11,340 nt of DNA, from positions 1 through 11,340 of the forward strand of contig CAMHNT010000051.1 of NCBI GenBank assembly GCA_946186535.1, read 5' to 3'. Under the pieces are notes generated by a model that was not told the origin of the DNA, did no database searches, and saw nothing but the letters and a program-made list of their open reading frames with translations. The first letter of the stretch is position 1. Each line of letters starts with the position of its first letter. Shown here in pieces: positions 6,888-11,340 of this stretch. The stretch comes from an uncultured Clostridia bacterium. GTDB lineage: Bacteria > Bacillota > Clostridia > Oscillospirales > Acutalibacteraceae. The position numbers and the translations under genes are program-made.

Positions 6888-7074
6888 GCGAAACTAAAGT
6901 GGAAAAAGTTTCGCTCAAGCCTTTTCAAAGGCTTGCAGATTCCAAAGACAGCGTCTTTGGTCGCCGTCCGCAGACGGCGAAATTCCTTAGCGTTCAGCCC
7001 TCTGCAAGGGGTGAATCAGAAAACAGTCCGGGGGACTGTTTTCTGAGAGGGGACGCTCTGGCAGAGAGCGTCCC
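6888..7074. repeat. Cluster of seven consecutive hairpins
   Basis: In order: 6888-6895/6907-6914 (8 bp, GCGAAACT); 6916-6924/6927-6935 (9 bp, or 8 with a TTCA loop); 6942-6949/6953-6960 (8 bp, loop AGC); 6961-6968/6973-6980 (8 bp, TCGCCGTC, loop CGCA); 6993-7001/7007-7015 (9 bp with one G-G mismatch); 7016-7029/7033-7046 (14 bp perfect, loop GGG); 7050-7059/7065-7074 (10 bp perfect, GGGACGCTCT). Several are separated by zero to three bases. The stems are unrelated in sequence, so this is not one repeated unit. Either strand would fold strongly. None has a T run directly after it, so they are not standard terminators. Confidence 0.85.
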
Positions 7075-7097
7075 TTAACCAGTAGAGTGAATCACAC

Positions 7098-7111
7098 TAA
7101 GTTGACGACAT
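7098..7111 (-). repeat. Right terminal inverted repeat
   Basis: TAAGTTGACGACAT pairs exactly with 6863-6876. Its TTGACG, and the overlapping TTGACC at 7111-7116, resemble -35 hexamers pointing out of the element. Confidence 0.85.
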
Positions 7112-7138
7112 TGACCCTCGGGCGATGGCTTGTGTAAA
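7111..7138 (+). promoter_or_regulatory. Possible outward promoter at the element's right end, facing ftsK
   Basis: TTGACC (7111-7116, 5 of 6 to the -35 consensus) is followed after 16 bases by TGTAAA (7133-7138, 4 of 6 to the -10). Transcription would start near 7145 and run into the ribosome binding site at 7168-7172. The -10 is weak. No better promoter is seen between 6764 and 7284. Confidence 0.35.
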
Positions 7139-7167
7139 GAGTGTCTTCGGAATCGGGGTAAAAAAAA

Positions 7168-7182
7168 GGAGGAGAGGGTACG
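7168..7182 (+). promoter_or_regulatory. Strong ribosome binding site followed by ACG, possible true ftsK start
   Basis: GGAGG (7168-7172) has seven bases of spacing to ACG (7180-7182). The ACG is in frame with ftsK, and no stop lies between it and the GTG at 7285. The frame above is closed by TAA at 7159-7161. No ATG, GTG or TTG occurs in frame between 7162 and 7284. The ribosome binding site is far stronger than the AAGGAT (7270-7275) before the GTG. Confidence 0.5.
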
Positions 7183-7284
7183 GAAAAGTTTGGTGATAAG
7201 CCGAAAAAAAAGTCGGCTAAGAAAAAGGAAAAGAAGATTCGGAAGGAAGATACGAAGAAAAAAAGTAATAAGGATGAGCTTGCG

Positions 7285-9984
7285 GTGAAACAGAGCCGTT
7301 CGCTGATCATGTTTGTTTCGGCGGTTCTTCTGGCGTCGATAATATTCATTCCCGGAGATATGGTCTGGCTTTGGGCGCATAACGGCGTGCGGGGTATTTG
7401 CAGCATGCTTTCGCTTTTCTGGCCTATACTTCTGGTTTTTCTGGCATTTTCAACGATGGTCGAAAAGAAAATTCCTAAGCTGTGGTTCAGAACAGGATTT
7501 GCTTCGGGTTTTGTTGTTGCTTTGAATGCATGTATTTATATTTTTACGTTTGACGGCGAGTTTCAGATAAAAAAGACATTTGATGAGGCAATTGAATACA
7601 GGGGCGGCGGTGCGATCGGTTTTATTCTCGGCGTGCCCCTGGTGAAGCTTTTCGGTATTACGCCTGCGAAGATTCTGATTATACTGACTCTTTTGGTGCT
7701 GCTTGTCTTTGCGCTGGACATTTCGGTCAAGAAAATTTATTCGAATATTTTCAACAAAGTCTCCTCTGCAATTACGGAGTATATAAAGAATCTGAAAAAG
7801 AAACAGGCTCAGAAGCACCCGATAAGAATTGCAGACGACGCATATTTTGATGACGATGATTTTGATGAATACGATATAGATTCGGATGAATTTGATAATG
7901 ATTTCTTCGAAAAGGATTCTGATTACGGCAGTGGGGATATGTCGGAGGAAAAACTGCCGGCTTTGCCTCAGTCGCCTGTGTTCACGTCCGATACGACCGT
8001 TGATGACGACGATTTCTTCGGCGATATCGAATTTGAAAAGGAAGATTTCAAAGAAGACGAAGAGCCTGAGGAAAAGGAAGACGACTACAGCATCGACATA
8101 GATATCGACGGAACGATGGAGCCTTTGAGAAGAAAAAAAGCATCATTAGGCTCTGAACATGAAGCCGATAAAAACAAAAGCAAGATAAATCTCGTTAAGG
8201 TCGAGGACGAGGTTCCCGAGGATATTTCCGACGAGGATCTGTTTGAGGATATTTTCGGAGACGAATTCATGGATACAATGGAGAGTGATTATACAGCCAA
8301 TGCGTCCAGGATCGCACAGGATATTTCCAACAGCAAAAATACTCCTAAAAAGTCTATCCCCGACCAGAAGCAGTTTGACCCTCAGACAGTTCCGATGGAA
8401 CCTGAACCGAGAAAAACGGTAAGAGACAGAGCGTCGTATAATTATCCTCCGGTCGAGCTCCTTTCGGAGGGGAAAAAGGAAAGCTCAAACTATGAGGCTG
8501 AGCTTAAGGAGAATGCAAAGAAACTTATCGAAACGCTCGAAAGCTTTTCTGTTCGTGCGAAAATTGTGGGTTACTGCCGTGGTCCTTCAATCACGAGGTA
8601 TGAGATCCAGCCTGCTCCTGGAGTTAAGATTTCAAAGATAACAGGTCTTTCGGACGATATCGCATTGAATCTTGCTGCGGACGGCGTGAGAATGGAAGCG
8701 CCTATTCCCGGAAAGCCTGCGATCGGAATTGAAATTCCGAACAAGCATATAACCTCCGTTACGATAAGAGAGCTTCTCGAGTCGAAGGAATTCAACAAGA
8801 ACAAGGATACGAAAAAGCTTGAGTGTGTTCTCGGACGTGACGTTGCAGGAAAGATTATTATAACCGATCTTGCAAAGATGCCGCATCTCCTGATTGCAGG
8901 TACAACCGGTTCCGGTAAATCCGTTTGCGTGAATTCTATTCTTATGAGTATACTCTTCAGGGCGTCACCCGAAGAGGTGAAGATGATACTGATTGACCCG
9001 AAGCTTGTTGAATTTTCAAAATATAAGGGTATTCCTCATTTGCTTGTCCCTGTTGTGTCGGATGTAAAAAAGGCGGCAGGTGCGCTGAACTGGGCGGTAA
9101 ACGAGATGGAGGAAAGATATAAGGAATTTTCTCTATATAATGTTAAGGATATTGACAGCTATAACAAAATGGTAGCGAAAAATCTGGAAAATATGACGGA
9201 AGACGACTTTGACGAGGAGGAAAGCGGAGAGGTTGTCGACGGTGAGTACATACCTCCTAAGGCGAAGAAAAAAATGCCGAAAATAGTTATTGCTATTGAT
9301 GAGCTTGCCGATCTGATGATGGTTGCTCCGGGAGAGGTTGAGGATTCGATATGCCGTCTTGCTCAGAAGGCGAGAGCCGCAGGAATGCATCTCGTCATAG
9401 CGACCCAGAGACCTTCCGTAAACGTAATCACGGGCGTAATCAAGGCGAACATTCCGAGCCGTATTTCGCTTAAGGTTGCTTCGTATATTGATTCAAAAAC
9501 TATCCTTGATACAGGCGGAGGCGAAAAGCTCATCGGACGCGGCGATATGCTTTACAATCCGGTCGGTGCTCCGAAGCCTATCCGAGTTCAGGGCGGATAT
9601 TCGTCAGATGATGACATAGAAGCCGTAACCGACTTCATAAAAGGTCACAGCACTTCGGAATATAATCACGAAATTACGGAACAGATTGACCGCATAAGTG
9701 AGGATCTCGGTTCGAAGGGAAGCAAGGAAAGTGCTGACGGAAACGACATCGACGATTCGGATCCGATGCTCAATGAGGCGATAAAGGTGGTTGTCGAAGC
9801 AGGTCAGGCGTCAACATCACTCCTTCAGAGAAGGCTCAGACTCGGCTATGCAAGAGCCGGCAGGCTTATTGATACAATGGAGCAGATGGGAATAGTCGGA
9901 CCGCACGAGGGCAGCAAGTCGAGAAAGGTACTCATGACCGAACAGCAATGGATCGAAAGACAGGTTACGGGTTCGGTTGAATAA
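7285..9984 (+). CDS. ftsK: DNA translocase FtsK/SpoIIIE
   Basis: This hexameric ATP-driven pump moves chromosomal DNA through the closing division septum. From the GTG it is 899 residues. Four membrane segments lie near 6-22, 38-58, 70-88 and 110-146. A long acidic linker follows (about 150-390, runs of Asp and Glu). The motor starts near 400, with Walker A GTTGSGKS at 539-546, DPKLVEFSKY, Walker B KIVIAIDELADLMM with D672-E673, and the ATQRPSVNVITGVIKANIPS stretch. The winged-helix gamma domain at about 822-890 (LLQRRLRLGYARAGRLIDTMEQMG) reads DNA polarity sequences. An acidic insert (NMTEDDFDEEESGEVVDGEY) lies between the Walker motifs. The start is uncertain: the frame stays open upstream as a lysine-rich tail to a GGAGG and ACG at 7180, and basic N-terminal tails are usual in FtsK. 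The TAA lies five bases before the MBL gene. Confidence 0.95.
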   Translation: MKQSRSLIMFVSAVLLASIIFIPGDMVWLWAHNGVRGICSMLSLFWPILLVFLAFSTMVEKKIPKLWFRTGFASGFVVALNACIYIFTFDGEFQIKKTFDEAIEYRGGGAIGFILGVPLVKLFGITPAKILIILTLLVLLVFALDISVKKIYSNIFNKVSSAITEYIKNLKKKQAQKHPIRIADDAYFDDDDFDEYDIDSDEFDNDFFEKDSDYGSGDMSEEKLPALPQSPVFTSDTTVDDDDFFGDIEFEKEDFKEDEEPEEKEDDYSIDIDIDGTMEPLRRKKASLGSEHEADKNKSKINLVKVEDEVPEDISDEDLFEDIFGDEFMDTMESDYTANASRIAQDISNSKNTPKKSIPDQKQFDPQTVPMEPEPRKTVRDRASYNYPPVELLSEGKKESSNYEAELKENAKKLIETLESFSVRAKIVGYCRGPSITRYEIQPAPGVKISKITGLSDDIALNLAADGVRMEAPIPGKPAIGIEIPNKHITSVTIRELLESKEFNKNKDTKKLECVLGRDVAGKIIITDLAKMPHLLIAGTTGSGKSVCVNSILMSILFRASPEEVKMILIDPKLVEFSKYKGIPHLLVPVVSDVKKAAGALNWAVNEMEERYKEFSLYNVKDIDSYNKMVAKNLENMTEDDFDEEESGEVVDGEYIPPKAKKKMPKIVIAIDELADLMMVAPGEVEDSICRLAQKARAAGMHLVIATQRPSVNVITGVIKANIPSRISLKVASYIDSKTILDTGGGEKLIGRGDMLYNPVGAPKPIRVQGGYSSDDDIEAVTDFIKGHSTSEYNHEITEQIDRISEDLGSKGSKESADGNDIDDSDPMLNEAIKVVVEAGQASTSLLQRRLRLGYARAGRLIDTMEQMGIVGPHEGSKSRKVLMTEQQWIERQVTGSVE

Positions 9985-9989
9985 TATTT

Positions 9990-10943
9990 ATGAAAAAATT
10001 TCTTGAATTTGATGTTTTTGACGCCGTACTTGATTATGACCAAAAGGTTAAGGAGCACAACAGAAAGGTTAAGCTGGCAGGAAATATCTTTAAGATTTTT
10101 GCCGTCGTTCTGGCGATGATTGTGCTGATGCTGGCTGTTCCTCAGATGAGCGACAATTTGAATTCAATATATGTCGAAAGCGGAAAATATCCGTTTTCTA
10201 TATTTGTGTTCGAAGTAGGAAGTGGAAACTGTGTTCTTCTTCACAGTGACGAATACAATATTCTTGTCGACTGCGGAAGAGAATTGGTACAGTTTGAAAT
10301 ACTTGATGTTTTAGACTATCTGGATATCGACAGGCTCGATCTTGTTATACTTACTCACCCAGACAAAGACCACATCGGCAATATGGCGGAGGTCGTAAGC
10401 AAGGTTGAAGTAAACAGGTTTCTCACCTGTGAAAACGGAGATTATGATCTTACGGAAACCTATGAGAATCTTATTGCGGCGCTTGATTCAAGAGGAATTG
10501 AAGCTGAATATGCAAAGGCAGGCGACAGTATTCGATTCGGCGACATCATTCTTGATGTTGTTTCGCCGACGAAAGTTTATGATACCTCAAACAACAATTC
10601 CGTTGTGGTGAAGGTCGGCTACAACGGATTCACGGCGTTGCTGACGGGTGATGCAGGAAAATCTGCAGAGAATGATATTATTGAAAGCGGAGCGGATATT
10701 TCGGCTGATGTGCTTCTTGCGGCGCATCACGGAAGTGCAAGCTCGACGAACGATGAGTTTCTTGAAGCGGTTGATCCCGAGTATGCGCTGATTTCCGTTT
10801 ATCAGAGCGACTATCTTCCGAGCGACAAGGCTCTGAGGAGACTTATTGAATACGGCTGCGATATACTCAGGACAGACGTTTCGGGAAGTATTCTCGTTAC
10901 GGTAGATGAAAGCGGTGAGTTCGGAATTTATACCGACCGTTAA
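9990..10943 (+). CDS. Membrane-anchored ComEC-type metallo-beta-lactamase-fold protein
   Basis: This 317-residue protein has a charged cytoplasmic start (1-30), one membrane segment (about 31-50) and a metallo-beta-lactamase-fold domain (about 68-315), probably outside the membrane. Metal ligands are visible: THPDKDHIG with H123, D125, D127 and H128; D221 in LLTGDAG; and H246-H247 in AAHHGSASS. The ending DILRTDVSGSILVTVDESG is typical of the soluble domain of ComEC. The ComEC membrane channel is absent, so this is a stand-alone relative; the reaction is unknown, possibly a nuclease or phosphodiesterase. The family's usual DVGQGD strand is EVGSGNCVLL here. The ATG lies five bases after the ftsK stop and has no clear ribosome binding site, so translation is probably coupled to ftsK. 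A DUF3006 gene follows after 27 bases, a pairing often seen with these proteins. Confidence 0.88.
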   Translation: MKKFLEFDVFDAVLDYDQKVKEHNRKVKLAGNIFKIFAVVLAMIVLMLAVPQMSDNLNSIYVESGKYPFSIFVFEVGSGNCVLLHSDEYNILVDCGRELVQFEILDVLDYLDIDRLDLVILTHPDKDHIGNMAEVVSKVEVNRFLTCENGDYDLTETYENLIAALDSRGIEAEYAKAGDSIRFGDIILDVVSPTKVYDTSNNNSVVVKVGYNGFTALLTGDAGKSAENDIIESGADISADVLLAAHHGSASSTNDEFLEAVDPEYALISVYQSDYLPSDKALRRLIEYGCDILRTDVSGSILVTVDESGEFGIYTDR

Positions 10944-10970
10944 AGCTGCTTAAAGAAAGGACAGAAAAAA

Positions 10971-11147
10971 ATGAGAAAATTGAAGGTTGACCGTGTTGAC
11001 GGTACTTTTGTTATCTGTACAGACAAGGAAAAGAAATTTTTCGCAATCGAAAAGACAGAGGTTCCTGCCGAAGTGAAGCAGGGAGATTTTCTTGAAATTG
11101 ATGATAACGGAACAATAACCGTTACAAATTCTGCCAACAAAAAATAA
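10971..11147 (+). CDS. DUF3006 family small protein
   Basis: This is a 58-residue protein, easily missed because it is short. It begins MRKLKVDRVDGTFVICTDKE and continues through FFAIEKTEVPAEVKQGDFLEI to a TITVTNSANKK end. That is the usual DUF3006 pattern: a VDR-x-[DE]-G start, a V/I-C strand, a P-x-x-V-x-x-GD turn and a final short strand, predicted as a small beta barrel. It has no signal peptide or membrane segment. The function is unknown. Genes of this family commonly lie beside ComEC-type metallo-beta-lactamase genes, as here, which suggests a working partnership. AAAGG (10956-10960) precedes the ATG by ten bases. A strong terminator 19 bases after the stop makes it the last gene of the ftsK unit. 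Confidence 0.85.
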   Translation: MRKLKVDRVDGTFVICTDKEKKFFAIEKTEVPAEVKQGDFLEIDDNGTITVTNSANKK

Positions 11148-11165
11148 AAATATTTCAACATTCTG

Positions 11166-11198
11166 TACCCGAAAAATAGCTTTTTCGGGTATTTTTTT
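11166..11198 (+). terminator. Intrinsic terminator of the ftsK-MBL-DUF3006 unit
   Basis: TACCCGAAAAA (11166-11176) pairs perfectly with TTTTTCGGGTA (11181-11191) around a TAGC loop. A run of seven T (11192-11198) follows directly. The A-rich left arm also makes it a fair terminator for the other strand. Confidence 0.94.
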
Positions 11199-11256
11199 AT
11201 GTTGTTTACAAAATATATAACGCCAGTAAAAAACGACAAAATTCTCCTCTTATATT

Positions 11257-11265
11257 TGATATAAT
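11257..11265 (+). promoter_or_regulatory. Extended -10 promoter for the gene beyond the window
   Basis: TGA followed by a perfect TATAAT (11260-11265) forms an extended -10. No -35 is found at 17 bases; ACGACA (11233-11238) is 21 bases away. An 8-bp palindrome CGATATCG (11274-11281) covers the expected start of transcription and could be an operator. No start codon with a ribosome binding site is seen before 11340. Confidence 0.5.
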
Positions 11266-11340
11266 AATACAGTCGATATCGGTATTTTAATAAAATATTA
11301 TAGTATTTTATAAAGAACAATAAATATATTTGTAATAGGA

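Larger units (their letters stand above)
6853..7127. mobile_element. MITE-like element: inverted-repeat ends, seven internal hairpins, flanking direct repeat
   Basis: The 13-bp direct repeat CCCTCGGGCGATG lies at both ends (6853-6865 and 7115-7127). Just inside is a perfect 14-bp terminal inverted repeat: ATGTCGTCAACTTA at 6863-6876 and TAAGTTGACGACAT at 7098-7111. The enclosed 221 bases are almost wholly hairpins and code for nothing. The left direct repeat overlaps the inverted repeat by three bases, while on the right three bases (TGA) separate them. So the direct repeat may be a target-site duplication or part of the element itself. Size and make-up fit a non-autonomous miniature element or a REP/BIME-like intergenic repeat. 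No transposase is in the window, so how it moved is inferred. It lies between the DUF975 gene and ftsK, about 50 bases before the ftsK ribosome binding site at 7168. Confidence 0.65.

Noticed and set aside
7016..7046. Perfect 14-bp stem as an intrinsic terminator for the DUF975 gene
   Set aside because: Strong stem but no T run after it on either strand; GAGAGG follows on +, and the complement side is also not T-rich.
6888..7074. CRISPR array or tandem repeat array
   Set aside because: The hairpins differ in sequence and length; there is no repeated unit or regular spacer.
7190..7288. 33-codon Arg-rich frame (TTG 7190) whose TGA overlaps the ftsK GTG
   Set aside because: It looked like a coupled leader peptide, but its Arg runs are what a shifted reading of the in-frame lysine-rich ftsK extension gives.
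10940..11320. Minus-strand frame of 126 codons at the window end
   Set aside because: It crosses the terminator and covers the DUF3006 gene; the product is low-complexity Tyr/Phe/Lys-rich with no ribosome binding site.

Overview
The window looks like a chromosomal segment of a low-to-moderate GC Gram-positive anaerobe of class Clostridia, most likely a Ruminococcus-like member of the Oscillospiraceae. This is an inference from protein families: a TepA-type ClpP-class protein near an FtsK/SpoIIIE translocase, a DUF975 membrane protein, CmpB-like (PF06541) membrane domains, and strong GGAGG ribosome binding sites. Nothing here identifies a species. Every gene I can support is on the + strand. 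I see no tRNA, rRNA, CRISPR array or transposase.

Layout. (1) 1-930: the 3' part of rplJ (L10), complete rplL (L7/L12), and a strong intrinsic terminator. rpoB does not follow. (2) 1072-2334: a CNNM/CorC-type DUF21-CBS-CBS membrane protein. (3) 2531-2983: a small four-helix membrane protein of the CmpB-like type. (4) 3276-4061: a tepA-like Ser-His-Asp protease with a TTG start and its own extended -10 promoter. (5) 4202-5170: uppP, undecaprenyl-diphosphate phosphatase. (6) 5192-6763: a two-domain membrane protein joining DUF975 to a CmpB-like domain; the second domain shares an exactly spaced motif with the 2531-2983 protein. (7) 6764-7284: noncoding apart from a possible N-terminal extension of ftsK. 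It holds a 14-bp terminal inverted repeat enclosing seven back-to-back hairpins, with a 13-bp direct repeat at each end; this resembles a non-autonomous MITE-like element. (8) 7285-9984: an FtsK/SpoIIIE DNA translocase whose reading frame stays open upstream to a perfect GGAGG followed by ACG. (9) 9990-10943 and 10971-11147: a membrane-anchored ComEC-type metallo-beta-lactamase-fold protein and a 58-residue DUF3006 protein, closed by a strong terminator at 11166-11198. A likely promoter for the next gene follows.

How it fits together. uppP recycles the lipid carrier for wall synthesis. FtsK/SpoIIIE clears DNA from the division septum. TepA and FtsK/SpoIIIE are close neighbours in Bacillus subtilis; here they are about 3.2 kb apart, with uppP, the DUF975 fusion and the repeat element between them. 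The MBL and DUF3006 genes form a tight tail to ftsK and probably share its transcript. The parts most worth a second look are the hairpin element with a possible outward promoter, the unusual ftsK start, and the pair of related CmpB-like proteins.
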